Shown: piece after piece, positions 1 through 10,684 of the stretch
Position numbering within the stretch: the first letter of the stretch is position 1
Layout: every line of letters begins with the position of its first letter
NCBI GenBank assembly: GCA_027483605.1
Contig: JAIXUE010000026.1
Span: 1-64,000 of the forward strand
Source of the DNA: Cryomorphaceae bacterium
Lineage (GTDB): Bacteria; Bacteroidota; Bacteroidia; Flavobacteriales_D; Crocinitomicaceae
Direction of reading: 5' to 3'
DNA: 64,000 nucleotides
Position numbers and translations under genes: made by a program
The notes under the pieces: model-generated
Seen by the model: the letters and a program-made list of their open reading frames with translations, nothing else
Database searches by the model: none
What the model was told of the DNA's origin: nothing

Positions 1-2214
1 ACTGTTGTTTTGTAAGTACGCTTGGTTGTTCATCGAGACGTTGATGTTCTGTGCGCCACGAACACCAATTTCTGCATCGGCTCCGTAGTCCCAAGCTGTA
101 GGGTTGCCCATAATGACGTCGTCGTAGACGTAATAGATTTCTTGAGTTGCTTCGTCGATGATGAGCTCAAAAGTGGCGCCGTTCGGGAAAATTGGTGAGT
201 TCCAACGCGGTAGGTCTTTCCATTGGATCACAAACTTACTGTTCGGTGAAGTGCCTATTTGCTCATAGTAAATTCCCCCTCCAACTGCAAAAGATTGCGC
301 TAGCTGTTGGATATAAGGATAGAGGCCATTTCCTGGCTCCATTACATAATTCAAAGCCGCAGTTGTGGTGCCTAATTTCACACCACCCGTAGCGCCAACT
401 GTTGCCGTGGTAAATAAGTTGCCTTGGAACAACAATGGAAAAGGAAGCGTAATACCTATTTCGCCAAGGTATGCAATGTTGTTGTAGGTTGCTGTTGTAC
501 CAGCGCTTAGGTCAATAAATCCGGTTGTAGGGCATTCGCTGTTCCACTCCATGTACTGCCCTTGGTTATAGGTATTCCATGAAATCATTGGTGACCAAAA
601 CGAGGAGTCTCCGGGAGTACATACCGCACGAACACGTGCTTGGTAAAAACTATATGGCGTTAAAGAACCAATGGTGAAAGGATGGGCTGTCGTGTAAACT
701 AAAGTGCCTGTTCCAGGTGTAAATCCTTGAGGGCCCCACTCTATTTGCCATTGGGTTTCTGAACCACCCGGCGTCCAGTCAATGACTGCTTGATTCAAGG
801 TAGCACTCACCACATTGATCAAAATGGGTTGCGGACATGTTGGTGGTGCAGAGATATTGATCATGTAATCTTCTGTCTCGCCCCAACTATAGGTTCCACA
901 AGGTGGTGGTGTGAGATTGTTTTCGATAATCACTACGCGCATTCTTGTAAGACCAGAAAGTGCAGTGGAAGGAACCGTTATATTAAATGGAACATTCACC
1001 GAAACTAGAGATGGCAGTGAATTTGTCGCATCATAAAGCATCTCATAGGTATCAAACTGCCCGTTATGATCGGTGTCTATCCAGACACGCGTGCCGTAAT
1101 TATAAGTTGAGCTATTACAATTCATCAAGTCCAACTCCATTGGGTAAGTAACACCCGGTGAAAGCAAGGTGGAAATGTTCGTGTAATCGGAATAAGTACC
1201 ATTACACGACGTTGAAGAATTATCAATTGTATTCAATTCAACACGTTGAATATCTCCGAATGTACTTGAAGTAGCTACACTCGTACAATAACAATTGAAA
1301 AAACTATTCGTGCTTACCGCTACAACGGTAGAGGTGTCTATTGAACCCGACGCAGTGCATGTTACAATACACTGATACCAAGTATCCACCGTTTGGGTAG
1401 CTTGGTAGCTGCTGTTTATTGCGCCAGTTATATTCGCAAATGGGCCAGTTGCAGCAGTAGCCGACTGCCATTGGTATGTAATTCCGGAGGCCAAGGTACT
1501 TCCAGAAAGAAAAAGGGAATATGGTACTGCCGGACATACTGCAGGAACGGAAGAAACAGCCGTTCCTGCAGTAACCACGCCTGTACAAGCCGTACCGGGC
1601 ACATAATGAATTTTGATATTCGGTCGGTTGTTACCATATGTTGTGGTAAGTGATGTTGCAGCAGAACCAGCCGCGCCAGCAGCCCAGCCTATGGCCATGC
1701 CAGTTGCAGCCGTCCTAAAATAATTTACAGCACCACTAGCCGTCCCAAACTTGACGTGGTCTGTCATGACCTGTAGCGTTCCGCCAGTATAGATAAATGG
1801 AGTTGTGAGTATATATGATTCCCAACCTGGTGCGGTACCCATAAATCCTTGATTTGTGTTATTATACACAGAGGTAGCTCCTGCTGTTAAGACCCCCCAA
1901 GTTGTAGCTGAAGTGAGAACAGTTGCTGAATTGTTTGCCAATAATATTTCAAAATTATTAGGCGCCGTGATGGTGCCTGTTGCCTTTTCCCATTCTATTT
2001 GAGTGATCATTGAACCCGCCGGAATTGCAGCTAACTCGGTGGCAGTATATATGTAGGCGTATTTAGAAAAGTTGAAGGTAGAAGCGGCAGAGCTTCTATA
2101 GATAGGCCCACTCATAAAACTTGAGGCAGTACCTGTCCCTATTTGTACAAACTGTGACCAAGCTAGTTGGCTACAAAAAAGATAAAGCAAACCTATTAAG
2201 TATAGTTTTCTCAT
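1..2214 (-). CDS. Secreted GEVED/fibronectin-III surface protein, C-terminus beyond window
   Basis: This frame stays open from an ATG at 2214 to the left window edge (738 codons), so the C-terminus is missing. Residues 1-21 form a signal peptide (MRKLYLIGLLYLF start, ending near AWSQ). Residues about 25-195 form a beta-rich module that ends in NRPNIKIHY and resembles a module in the neighbouring 2771-residue protein. An Ig-like segment follows (about 200-310), then a GEVED domain (about 330-455, with WGETEDYMINI near its end), then a fibronectin type III-like domain (about 460-550). GEVED and Fn3 modules are typical of Bacteroidota surface proteins exported by Sec and then T9SS; a C-terminal sorting domain is expected outside the window. 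No enzymatic motif is seen. Function beyond surface display is not known. Confidence 0.8.
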   Translation of the reverse strand, partial: MRKLYLIGLLYLFCSQLAWSQFVQIGTGTASSFMSGPIYRSSAASTFNFSKYAYIYTATELAAIPAGSMITQIEWEKATGTITAPNNFEILLANNSATVLTSATTWGVLTAGATSVYNNTNQGFMGTAPGWESYILTTPFIYTGGTLQVMTDHVKFGTASGAVNYFRTAATGMAIGWAAGAAGSAATSLTTTYGNNRPNIKIHYVPGTACTGVVTAGTAVSSVPAVCPAVPYSLFLSGSTLASGITYQWQSATAATGPFANITGAINSSYQATQTVDTWYQCIVTCTASGSIDTSTVVAVSTNSFFNCYCTSVATSSTFGDIQRVELNTIDNSSTSCNGTYSDYTNISTLLSPGVTYPMELDLMNCNSSTYNYGTRVWIDTDHNGQFDTYEMLYDATNSLPSLVSVNVPFNITVPSTALSGLTRMRVVIIENNLTPPPCGTYSWGETEDYMINISAPPTCPQPILINVVSATLNQAVIDWTPGGSETQWQIEWGPQGFTPGTGTLVYTTAHPFTIGSLTPYSFYQARVRAVCTPGDSSFWSPMISWNTYNQGQYMEWNSECPTTGFIDLSAGTTATYNNIAYLGEIGITLPFPLLFQGNLFTTATVGATGGVKLGTTTAALNYVMEPGNGLYPYIQQLAQSFAVGGGIYYEQIGTSPNSKFVIQWKDLPRWNSPIFPNGATFELIIDEATQEIYYVYDDVIMGNPTAWDYGADAEIGVRGAQNINVSMNNQAYLQNNS

Positions 2215-2253
2215 GTTAGTATTTTAAGATGCTAAAGATAAGGATAAGCAAAC

Positions 2254-2281
2254 AAAAAAGCCACCCCTTGGGGTGGCTTTC
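2254..2281 (-). terminator. Intrinsic terminator of the giant surface protein gene
   Basis: An inverted repeat AAAGCCACCCC / GGGGTGGCTTT (2257-2267 and 2270-2280) is followed on the minus strand by a T-run (complement of the A-run at 2254-2259). It lies 21 bases after the stop codon of the 2771-residue protein and upstream of the next minus-strand start at 2214, so it separates the two transcripts. Confidence 0.85.
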
Positions 2282-2301
2282 GAATATTAAGGGTAGTTTA
2301 C

Positions 2302-5300
2302 TTATTGTTTCACTACTCTGAACGTTTGAACAGAATTGGCGGCTGTAATGCGTACCATGTAAACACCTGTTGTCATGTTCATAAGGTTCAAAACAGAACC
2401 ATTAGATACATTTGAGGCATCTAGTACCAACTTACCTTGAGCGTCAAATACTTGCGCTTGAGCAGTCAATTCTGTAGGCATGTTGATGGTCAATTCACCA
2501 GCTGTTGGGTTAGGATTCACAGACATCTCGATAGCTGCAATTTGATCTAAGCCAACTGATGAGATGATTTCACAATCAGACTGATCAGAACATCCTTCCG
2601 CTGAAGTAACAATTACTGCGTAAGAACCGTTTGCGATAGCAGTGAAGTTTGCTGTTGAGCCATTAGGTGCATCTGTACCAGAAGCACAGTTGATCCATTG
2701 GTAGTTCATGCCTGCAGGTGAAGCAGCTAGCGTAACGTCATTCACTACAGAGATGGTAGCTACAGGCGTTGCGTTCACAACAACTGTTACTTGGTCAGTG
2801 TTTTCACAACCATTCACTCCTGTACCTGTTACAGTATAAGTTGCTGTTGTGGATGGAGCAAAAGCTACACCATTTGCAGCACCGCCAGTCCATTGGTATG
2901 ATACCGCACCCTCACCATTCAATGTTACTGATTCACCAGCACAAATAGTTTGGTTAGCACCAGCATTCACATCCGGTAAAGCAAGAACTGTAACCGTTAC
3001 TTGATCTGAATTTGTACAGTTATTGAAACCTGTAGCCACTACATTGTAGGTAGCCGTGGTAGCTGGTACAAAAGCCACACCATTGGTCACGTTTGGAGTT
3101 GTCCAAGTTAAGAAACCATTACCTGTTGCAGTAAGAGTTGCTGCTGTTCCTTGACAAACTGAGAAGTCAGGACCAGCGTTTACTACTGGAATTGGCAATA
3201 CAGTAACAGATGTTGTCTGTGATGCAGAACCACATGCGTTGGTTGCTACATAAGTTAAGTTGACAACAACTGGGTCGTTTGTGTTTGGTGTGTAAGTCAC
3301 CGTACCATTGGTAACGTTTGGTGAAATGATACCCGTTCCGTTTGTGGTCGTCCAGAAACCACCGAGGCTGTTTTGAACAGCTGCACTTAATGTTGCAGGT
3401 GTGTTCGCACAAACTGTTTGTGGCGTAGACAAGTTCACTGTTGGGCCAGTAGAAACCGAAACTACTACTTGGTCGTTGTTCGTACAACCATTTGCACCTG
3501 TACCCACGACTGTGTAAGTCTGAGTAGCGTTCGGATAGAATGGGATACCTTGGGTAACACCATTGTTCCAAGCATAAGAAGCTGCACCAGTTGCAGTAAG
3601 CGTAGCGCTCAAGCCTGCACAAACCGTGATGTCCTGACCGGCGTTAACTGTTGGCAATGCCAATACCGTAACCAAGATTTGGTCTTGGTTGGTACAACCG
3701 TTAGCACCAGTTGCCGTAACAGTGAGTACGCCTGTGTTGGTAGGAACGTACTGCGTGTTGTTAGGCACGTTGTTGCTCCATTGGAAACCAGTTACTGCCG
3801 TTGGCGTAGCTGAAGTGGTAGTTGCATTCAAGATAACTGGTGTGCCAGCACAGATAGTTTGGTCTAAACCGCCTTGTACAATTGGTTGCGGCAATACGTT
3901 CACAACCACTTGATCTTGATTTTGACAACCATTGATATCCGTACCCACAACCGTATAAGTTGCAGTAGAAGATGGGAAGAATGGCGTTGCGTTTGTTACG
4001 CTGTTATTCCATACATAAGAAAGTGCACCAGAACCAGCGAGGATTACTGGAGAAGCGTTACAAATGGTTTGATCAACACCAGCATTGACGTTAGGCAATG
4101 CCCAAACTGTAAGTGTAGCTATATCATTGTTTGTACATCCTACACCGTTAGAGACATTGACCTGATAGTTATATGTTCCTGGTTGTGTTGGAGTCACGAC
4201 AATAACTGGGCTGTTGTTAACGGCGCCTGTTAAGCCACTATTCGAATAGTTGTTCATCGTCCAGTTGTAAGGAGCCAAACCTGTTGCGTTGAAGGTAGCC
4301 GTCTGACCAAAACAAATCGCTTGATCCAAACCAGCGTTTGCAGGAGGCACAGTTGAGTAAGTCAGTAGCAAAGTATCATAATTGACACAACCGTTGGCGT
4401 CAGTACCGATTACACTGAAGGTACCTGTTGCAGATGCAGTAAATGGCACGCCATTTTGTACACCAGCCACTGGTGCTGTCCAAGCATAAGAACCTGTTGG
4501 TCCGGCACCTGTAGCTGTAACAGTAGCTTGCTGCGTAGCGTTGTTTGTACAGATCAAGATGTCGTTACCTGCGTTAATGGTAGGCAAAGCCCAGATGGTA
4601 ACAGGAGCAGTTGTGTTGGTAACAGAACAACCAGTAATTGGGTTGGTAGCTTGTACCGTATAACTTGCAGTAGTGTTGGTTGTACCTGGGTTAGAAACTA
4701 CAGTAGACGCAGTTGTACCGTTTTGGTTCAACGCTGGCCATGTCCAAGCTAAAGTTGGTGTGAAGTTCGTACCTGATGTACCAGTAAACTGAATCATTGG
4801 GCGGTTGTTGGTAACCGTACCAATGGTTGTAGAGGCACAAACACCTGATGCATCAGCGTTATAGAAGTGCGCAGCACCAGTAAAGGCGGTTGTCCAGGTC
4901 GCTACTGCGTTGGTAGTAAAGGCCTGATTGTTGAAACAGATGTCAATTACGATATTTGATGTACCATCCCAGTTGAATGGAGTCAAGTTAATTGTGTTGT
5001 TGGCAAAACCTGTCAATGCAGATGGCGTGTAAGCCGCATTGAAATAAACTTGGGTTAAGCCTGTTTCAAATGTAGTCGTAAGTGCTGTTACCGTTGTGTT
5101 CTTCATTGAGATGGTATAGTCGGTAAGCGTTGCTGTAGCCGGTGTAGTTACATTAAAAGCAAGTGAATTGATTGTACCTGCAGAGAAACCTGCAGCTATA
5201 AGCTCAGCAGCAGTATACAAGAACTGTTGTTTAGCTCCCCACCAGTAATTACCGAATGGCGTTGGATAAGTAAATGCTGTATTTGCTCCTGTACTAGCAG

Positions 5301-8300
5301 GGCCAGGTACACCACTAAAGGATGCTAAGGTGGAGCTTGCTGCTGTAAGGTTTACAGTACCACCAGAACAAATTGCAGTTGGGTTAGCCACAGTAGAAGT
5401 AATCAAAGGCAATGAGTTTGTTGTCACAACAACAGTTGCTTGGTTCTGACACAACTGACCTGTGGTTTGGTTGGCAGTTAGCACATAAGTTGTGGTTGTT
5501 GCTGGTGCATTTGGTGTTGCATTGGCAGGGTTGAAAGTATAACCTGCTGCTGCTGTACCTGCAACAGTTGCTGCGTTTGTCCAAGTGAAGCTGTCGTAAG
5601 AAGTAAGGCCAGCTGTCAATGAAACCAATCCGGAAGGAGAAGTAGAACAGTTGGTAGCTGTAGCTGAAGATAATGTTAATGCTGGAGCCGGAGCTACTGT
5701 AATAACTACTGGTATTGGGCCACTTTGGCAACCTGTTGAAGGGTTAGTAGTAGTAACATAAAGTGTTGTGGTTGTTCCAACCATTGCTGCATAGGTGTTA
5801 GCGGTTGTCGCTTGCAATGCAGTCGTAGAAGTTGGTGTTGCATACCAATTAAAGGTAGGCGACGTAAAGTTGTTAGGGTCAGCAACTGATGCCGTAGCAA
5901 CCTGAAGACCACAATGAGCACTGTTGGTAGCAACTGGAGCTAAGAACGCTGGTTGAATAGTCACAGGAGCGGTTGTCATTGTATTTACACATCCTGTAGC
6001 TGCCTCAACTGCTGTAACTGTCCAAGTTTGGGTTGTTGGTGCAGATGTAGTGTTGGTTACAACTGTAGTACCAACCATTGTATTGACAACTGGTGTTGAA
6101 TTCCAAGTGTAGCTGTAAGGAACCGCTGGCTGGCTTTGGATGTTGATGAGGTAGTCTTCTGTTTCACCAGAACCCATAGACGTACATGCATCTCCAGAAC
6201 CATTTGCGTTACCAGACAAACGGCTACGGATTCTCATTTTAGTTAGACCCATTTGAGCAGTTGTTGGAATGGTTACGTTGATTGTAACTGTTGCATTTGC
6301 AGCAGCAACCAACGCTACTTGTTGCCATTCTGTTGCTGCCAACACACCATCGCGGTTGTAGTCAATCCAAACAGAGATAATAGAAGAACTCGCGCCGTTA
6401 ACAACTGTTAGCGGATAGGTAAGACCTGGCTGAACATTTGTCGTAAGGCTGTAGTTTGTGTAGTAAGGCGCTGCAGTAGGGTTGCTTGTTGTGGAGTTGT
6501 TATTGATTGTTCCAAAAGTAACCTGATTGAACAATGCTGTACCCGTATTATTGGTGGCACAGTAACCTGCAGGCAAGGTTTGCGGACCTGAAACAATGCT
6601 AGATGCAGCTAAGTCAACCACTGCATTATGACATGCAGTTGTTGGTGTAGCAGTAGCGCTAGTAATAACTGGCAAAGCATTTACGGTAAGTGTCATGGTA
6701 GATACGTTTGTACAAATACCATCTGTTGCAGTTACTGTAAATGGATAGACACCTGCTGTTGTTGGCGTAGTAGCAATTGTGGTGCCTGCAACACTTGCAG
6801 TAAGACCCGAACCAGCATAGTTAGCTAAAGTAGAAGTATACACATAAGCTGTGTTTACTGAAGAAGCTGTAGTTGTAAATGACTGACCAATACAAATACC
6901 TGGGTTGTTACCTGCAGTAAACGTGACAGGGTCAGGGTTAGATACAGTAACCAAAACTGGAGCTGGTGTGCTCAAACATCCATTTGTTCCCATTTCAGAA
7001 ACAAAGAAAGTTGTTGTTGCAGCAATTGGCGCAAGGTAAGTAGAAGTACCCGCTGCATAACCTGCGGTTTGGATTACTAAGTTATCAATTGTTTGCTCCA
7101 TAGAGATTCCACCCGTACGACCCGCGATTGCGTGTCTCCATGTGGCTTTGTTAGCTGCCAAGTAAGCGGCAGGCAATTGAACATTATTAAAGATCACCGT
7201 ACCATTTACCGTAACAGTAACTTGACCAAGTGCGTTAGTTTCAATTGTAGCATGGTTGTTTGCAGCACCTACCCATGAGGTATTGCCAACATAACCAAGT
7301 ACACCAGCAGCTGTTGCATTATAAGTTGCAGCAGTGTTGTTGTATACCAAGTAAATACCTGCTTGGTTTGGCATTACGTTATCGTAAGCATCAAAGCTGA
7401 TTTTTAATTTAGAACCAGAACCCTTTTCTGCTGTAGGGGTAGTTGAAGATGCATTGACGTCATCGCCAAAGCTGTAGCTGAAACCATCTGCACCACCAGC
7501 TGGTGTTGTAGAGAAGTCGAAGTCTACTTTGTAGGCTACAGCATTCACACCCGCGTTTACTGTGATGCCACCCAATTGGTTCAAGGCATTTGGCGTCAGT
7601 TGTAACTGACCAGCTACGTTTGTTAATGAAGCTACACCTGACAAGATTGCTCCTGCACCAATGGTGGTGTTGGTAAAGTCATTAGAGTAGAAAGTTGTGT
7701 AGGCGCCAGTTGGTGGCGTTTGAAGTGTGTTGGCTGCAGTTGCTGCGTTGTACCAAAAGAACTGACCCGCGCCTGATGCACCGGCTCCTGAAGCGACTGA
7801 TGCTGTTGGCACAGCCGTACCACATTGCGTACTATTGGTAGCGATAATTGCTGCTGGAAGCGCAAGAACAGTTACTGTAGATGGAGAAGATACAACAGTA
7901 CATGCAGATGCAGTAACTGTAGCAGTATAGGTAGCTGTTGCAGTTGGGCTAATTGCGTAAGGATTTCCTGTTCCTAAAGTAGCAGATCCGTCAGACCATA
8001 CTGCACTTGTAATGGTTGGTACAATACCACCACCATTATTGGTAGAAACGACGTTGATCATGTAATCTTCGTATTCACCCCAAGTGATGGCATTTTGGTA
8101 GATTGGTCCAGGAAGCACTCCTGTCTCGATACAATAAACGCGCATACGAGTTAAACCATTTAAAGCAGTTGCAGGAATAGTAAAAGTACCCGTAACCGTA
8201 TGTGATCCTAATGTATTTGCAGGAGGGAAGAACATACACTCACCTGCATCTGTAAACACACCATTGCGGTTGAGATCAAGGTAGATACGCATGTGGTTGT

Positions 8301-10617
8301 TAAAGTTAGTGGTGGTGTTTGCCGTAATACTTGAAAGACTAAGGTTATAAGTCTGACCAGCATTGAGTGTGTAAGGACCAAAAGCAGTAAAGTCGCTGTG
8401 AGCACCAACCGTACCGGTAGCAGTACCGATTGATCCTGTCAAGCTATTTACTGTTGTTGTATTGTTGATAATTACTGTAGCTCCTTGAGAAATTGTTACG
8501 TTACCAAGGTCCTCGTTGAGAAGCGCGTTGGTAACGGTTGGAGTTGTGTAGTTCGGAGCGTTCACATTGCTTAATACAACATTTAAACTAGAAGAAGTAC
8601 CCGCACAAATTGGTGAAGCAGTGTTCGTTGCAAATGCACTGATACCTAACAAACTTTGATCTTGGTAGTTGGCGCCAATTAATGGCGTTACCAATGCAAA
8701 GCTGTTTGTTGCAGCAACTGACCATGATACCACAGCATTAACTGGTGTTGCAACTGGGATCGTTCCTTCATAGGTTGTGCCACTTGTGTTGGTCATGGTG
8801 ATTGGCGTTTGCGCCACACCATTAAATGCATAATTAAGCACAACGCTTGTGATTGTTCCGGATCCAGGTGTTACCGTAACTGAAACAGGGTGCGACGTAG
8901 CAGTAGCACAATTGAGTGGAGCTACACTCACTAGCGTAACCACAGGTGCAAAAATCGGTGTTGCGTCGAATTCATCGGCACCCATGTCTGGGTTGGTAGC
9001 ACCACCGTTCACAGAACCTACTGGGCCCGGACGCAATTGGTTGTCAAAATCGTTTGTCACGTTAGTAACTGCAACAGCAGCACCAGAAGACTCTAAAGGA
9101 GTTGGTGCTGTAGTTATGTGGAGGTCGTTGGCACTCACAAAGTTTGGCGCAACGTTAAATGAGTTAGCATCTTGACCTGTTGCAATTTGCCAGTTTGCAA
9201 GTGTTGGTTGGTTCACCCCATTAAAGAATCCGACTAGACCGCCATTTGGAGCTAAATAGTCATTTCTATTTAGGGTAGCAGCAGCCCAAGGTAGATTAGA
9301 TTGTGAGTACATTGCGTAAGTTCCTGTTCCTGTATTGTTGTTGACAACAATATTGTTCAAAAACTGACTTACCGTAGGTGTAGTAACTGTGAATGCTACG
9401 CCATAGCTCGTGTAGTTGGCAACAGTTCCTGTAACCGAAGGAGCAATAACAATCGTATTGTTGATGATGCGCATGAGCGTAGCGCCAGCAACAACACGAA
9501 TACCATAAGAAGTCCAGGTGTTTGGATTACTGTTAGAATAACGCGATGCAATGATATTATTGATAAAGTTGTTGGCGATTAAAAAGTTGTCGCAGTTTGC
9601 AGCGCCAGTAACATGGATACCGTAAGCACCCCAACCACCTAAAGACGGCTGCAAGATGTCGTGGATGTTGTTGCGCAATACGCGAATGTTTGAATTCGCT
9701 GTGTTTATTTCAATACCAGTAATGTTGGTAGGTAAGAAGCCAGTTGTAGCGGTGGCAACAACATCACCTGCACGAAGGTCATTTCCTTCAATGAGTGCTG
9801 CTCCAGCGGAACCACTTAAATTAGAACCTTGAATAAAAATACAGATTTGACCAATGTTATCTGCAAGGTTCGCAGAACCTAAAATGTTGTTGCGGATGAT
9901 TGTTCCGGTAATTGGGAAAGCACTACTACCAAGCGCATAGATACCACGAAGACATCTTCTGATTTCGTTGTTTTCAATAACGGTGTTGACGCTTGAAGCT
10001 GCTGCGGTTAACAAGGATCCTGTACTGTAATCACAGAGGCTGACACCATAGTTAATGTTACTTGAAATGCCTGTTGGTCTAGATCCAATCAAAACACAGT
10101 TCTTTACTGTATTGTTATTTGCACCGTTGGTTCCTGCAGTTGAAGCTGAAGAAAAACGTATTACAGCTGTAACAGCTGTTGTGCTTGTGGCTACTTGAAA
10201 AGTAAGGTTGCGTACGCCTGGGGTAGCAGGGTCATCACCATCGATATTTACGTTGTCGGCACCATTTAATTCGATCAAGCCACGGTTGGTGGTTGGAGCC
10301 GTAGCCGAGTTAACGGTTACGTTTCCAGAAGGCCTGATGTTTACTGCAGTGTAATTGGATGTGCCCCCGCTTCCGAGCAATGCAACAACCGCTGCTGGCT
10401 CTGTGGTGTTAGCGGAAATCGTGATGTTGATCACGCCTTGGTGCGTTCCGGCATTGATTGCAGCAAACGCAGCACTGACAGTTGTGTAAGTTCCTGTGGC
10501 GGTTCCGGCAGTTGCAGTCACAGCAACCTGTGCTTGCAAATTGGAAACCATCAGAGCGAGAACAGCAACGACTGCAGCGATAAATCGAAATGGTTTTAGT
10601 GTAGTAATTTTACCCAT
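2302..10617 (-). CDS. Giant T9SS-secreted multidomain adhesin-like protein (2771 aa)
   Basis: A surface protein with a signal peptide (hydrophobic residues about 12-29) and a C-terminal T9SS type A sorting domain (about 2695-2771: NPNPTAGELTI, later GVYMVRI, ending RVVKQ). In order: N-terminal parallel beta-helix-like asparagine-rich repeats (about 110-470), Ig-like strands, GEVED domain 1 (ending near residue 847, WGEYEDYMINV), an L-type lectin-like/ConA-like domain (about 980-1180), GEVED domain 2 (near 1487, GETEDYLINI), a beta module (about 1770-1945) resembling the N-terminus of the neighbour at 1-2214, and eight repeats of about 78 residues near 2014, 2090, 2180, 2250, 2330, 2400, 2480 and 2555 with the signature VNAGxDxxIC. 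Thr, Asn and Ala are very abundant and there is almost no Lys. The family is known for adhesion or gliding-type surface roles; the ligand here is unknown. It has its own promoter and terminator. Confidence 0.9.
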   Translation of the reverse strand: MGKITTLKPFRFIAAVVAVLALMVSNLQAQVAVTATAGTATGTYTTVSAAFAAINAGTHQGVINITISANTTEPAAVVALLGSGGTSNYTAVNIRPSGNVTVNSATAPTTNRGLIELNGADNVNIDGDDPATPGVRNLTFQVATSTTAVTAVIRFSSASTAGTNGANNNTVKNCVLIGSRPTGISSNINYGVSLCDYSTGSLLTAAASSVNTVIENNEIRRCLRGIYALGSSAFPITGTIIRNNILGSANLADNIGQICIFIQGSNLSGSAGAALIEGNDLRAGDVVATATTGFLPTNITGIEINTANSNIRVLRNNIHDILQPSLGGWGAYGIHVTGAANCDNFLIANNFINNIIASRYSNSNPNTWTSYGIRVVAGATLMRIINNTIVIAPSVTGTVANYTSYGVAFTVTTPTVSQFLNNIVVNNNTGTGTYAMYSQSNLPWAAATLNRNDYLAPNGGLVGFFNGVNQPTLANWQIATGQDANSFNVAPNFVSANDLHITTAPTPLESSGAAVAVTNVTNDFDNQLRPGPVGSVNGGATNPDMGADEFDATPIFAPVVTLVSVAPLNCATATSHPVSVTVTPGSGTITSVVLNYAFNGVAQTPITMTNTSGTTYEGTIPVATPVNAVVSWSVAATNSFALVTPLIGANYQDQSLLGISAFATNTASPICAGTSSSLNVVLSNVNAPNYTTPTVTNALLNEDLGNVTISQGATVIINNTTTVNSLTGSIGTATGTVGAHSDFTAFGPYTLNAGQTYNLSLSSITANTTTNFNNHMRIYLDLNRNGVFTDAGECMFFPPANTLGSHTVTGTFTIPATALNGLTRMRVYCIETGVLPGPIYQNAITWGEYEDYMINVVSTNNGGGIVPTITSAVWSDGSATLGTGNPYAISPTATATYTATVTASACTVVSSPSTVTVLALPAAIIATNSTQCGTAVPTASVASGAGASGAGQFFWYNAATAANTLQTPPTGAYTTFYSNDFTNTTIGAGAILSGVASLTNVAGQLQLTPNALNQLGGITVNAGVNAVAYKVDFDFSTTPAGGADGFSYSFGDDVNASSTTPTAEKGSGSKLKISFDAYDNVMPNQAGIYLVYNNTAATYNATAAGVLGYVGNTSWVGAANNHATIETNALGQVTVTVNGTVIFNNVQLPAAYLAANKATWRHAIAGRTGGISMEQTIDNLVIQTAGYAAGTSTYLAPIAATTTFFVSEMGTNGCLSTPAPVLVTVSNPDPVTFTAGNNPGICIGQSFTTTASSVNTAYVYTSTLANYAGSGLTASVAGTTIATTPTTAGVYPFTVTATDGICTNVSTMTLTVNALPVITSATATPTTACHNAVVDLAASSIVSGPQTLPAGYCATNNTGTALFNQVTFGTINNNSTTSNPTAAPYYTNYSLTTNVQPGLTYPLTVVNGASSSIISVWIDYNRDGVLAATEWQQVALVAAANATVTINVTIPTTAQMGLTKMRIRSRLSGNANGSGDACTSMGSGETEDYLINIQSQPAVPYSYTWNSTPVVNTMVGTTVVTNTTSAPTTQTWTVTAVEAATGCVNTMTTAPVTIQPAFLAPVATNSAHCGLQVATASVADPNNFTSPTFNWYATPTSTTALQATTANTYAAMVGTTTTLYVTTTNPSTGCQSGPIPVVITVAPAPALTLSSATATNCSTSPSGLVSLTAGLTSYDSFTWTNAATVAGTAAAGYTFNPANATPNAPATTTTYVLTANQTTGQLCQNQATVVVTTNSLPLITSTVANPTAICSGGTVNLTAASSTLASFSGVPGPASTGANTAFTYPTPFGNYWWGAKQQFLYTAAELIAAGFSAGTINSLAFNVTTPATATLTDYTISMKNTTVTALTTTFETGLTQVYFNAAYTPSALTGFANNTINLTPFNWDGTSNIVIDICFNNQAFTTNAVATWTTAFTGAAHFYNADASGVCASTTIGTVTNNRPMIQFTGTSGTNFTPTLAWTWPALNQNGTTASTVVSNPGTTNTTASYTVQATNPITGCSVTNTTAPVTIWALPTINAGNDILICTNNATQQATVTATGAGPTGSYAWTAPVAGVQNGVPFTASATGTFSVIGTDANGCVNYDTLLLTYSTVPPANAGLDQAICFGQTATFNATGLAPYNWTMNNYSNSGLTGAVNNSPVIVVTPTQPGTYNYQVNVSNGVGCTNNDIATLTVWALPNVNAGVDQTICNASPVILAGSGALSYVWNNSVTNATPFFPSSTATYTVVGTDINGCQNQDQVVVNVLPQPIVQGGLDQTICAGTPVILNATTTSATPTAVTGFQWSNNVPNNTQYVPTNTGVLTVTATGANGCTNQDQILVTVLALPTVNAGQDITVCAGLSATLTATGAASYAWNNGVTQGIPFYPNATQTYTVVGTGANGCTNNDQVVVSVSTGPTVNLSTPQTVCANTPATLSAAVQNSLGGFWTTTNGTGIISPNVTNGTVTYTPNTNDPVVVNLTYVATNACGSASQTTSVTVLPIPVVNAGPDFSVCQGTAATLTATGNGFLTWTTPNVTNGVAFVPATTATYNVVATGFNNCTNSDQVTVTVLALPDVNAGANQTICAGESVTLNGEGAVSYQWTGGAANGVAFAPSTTATYTVTGTGVNGCENTDQVTVVVNATPVATISVVNDVTLAASPAGMNYQWINCASGTDAPNGSTANFTAIANGSYAVIVTSAEGCSDQSDCEIISSVGLDQIAAIEMSVNPNPTAGELTINMPTELTAQAQVFDAQGKLVLDASNVSNGSVLNLMNMTTGVYMVRITAANSVQTFRVVKQ

Positions 10618-10637
10618 GATAATGATTTTTAGACTCG

Positions 10638-10667
10638 CAAATATATTGTTAAAATTTTAAAAAACAA
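10638..10667 (-). promoter_or_regulatory. Promoter of the giant surface protein gene
   Basis: On the minus strand TTG (10667-10665) and TATATTTG (10645-10638) are separated by 19 bases, matching the Bacteroidota -33/-7 consensus. The predicted start of transcription leaves a leader of about 16 bases before the ATG at 10617. It stands back to back with the promoter of the SDR gene. Confidence 0.75.
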
Positions 10668-10684
10668 AAAAGCCTCATTATCAA

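Noticed and set aside
2800-4600. Regular repeats of about 235 bases as a possible repeat array or CRISPR
   Set aside because: They follow the codon frame and correspond to the protein repeats VNAGxDxxIC; DNA identity between units is low and there are no spacers.
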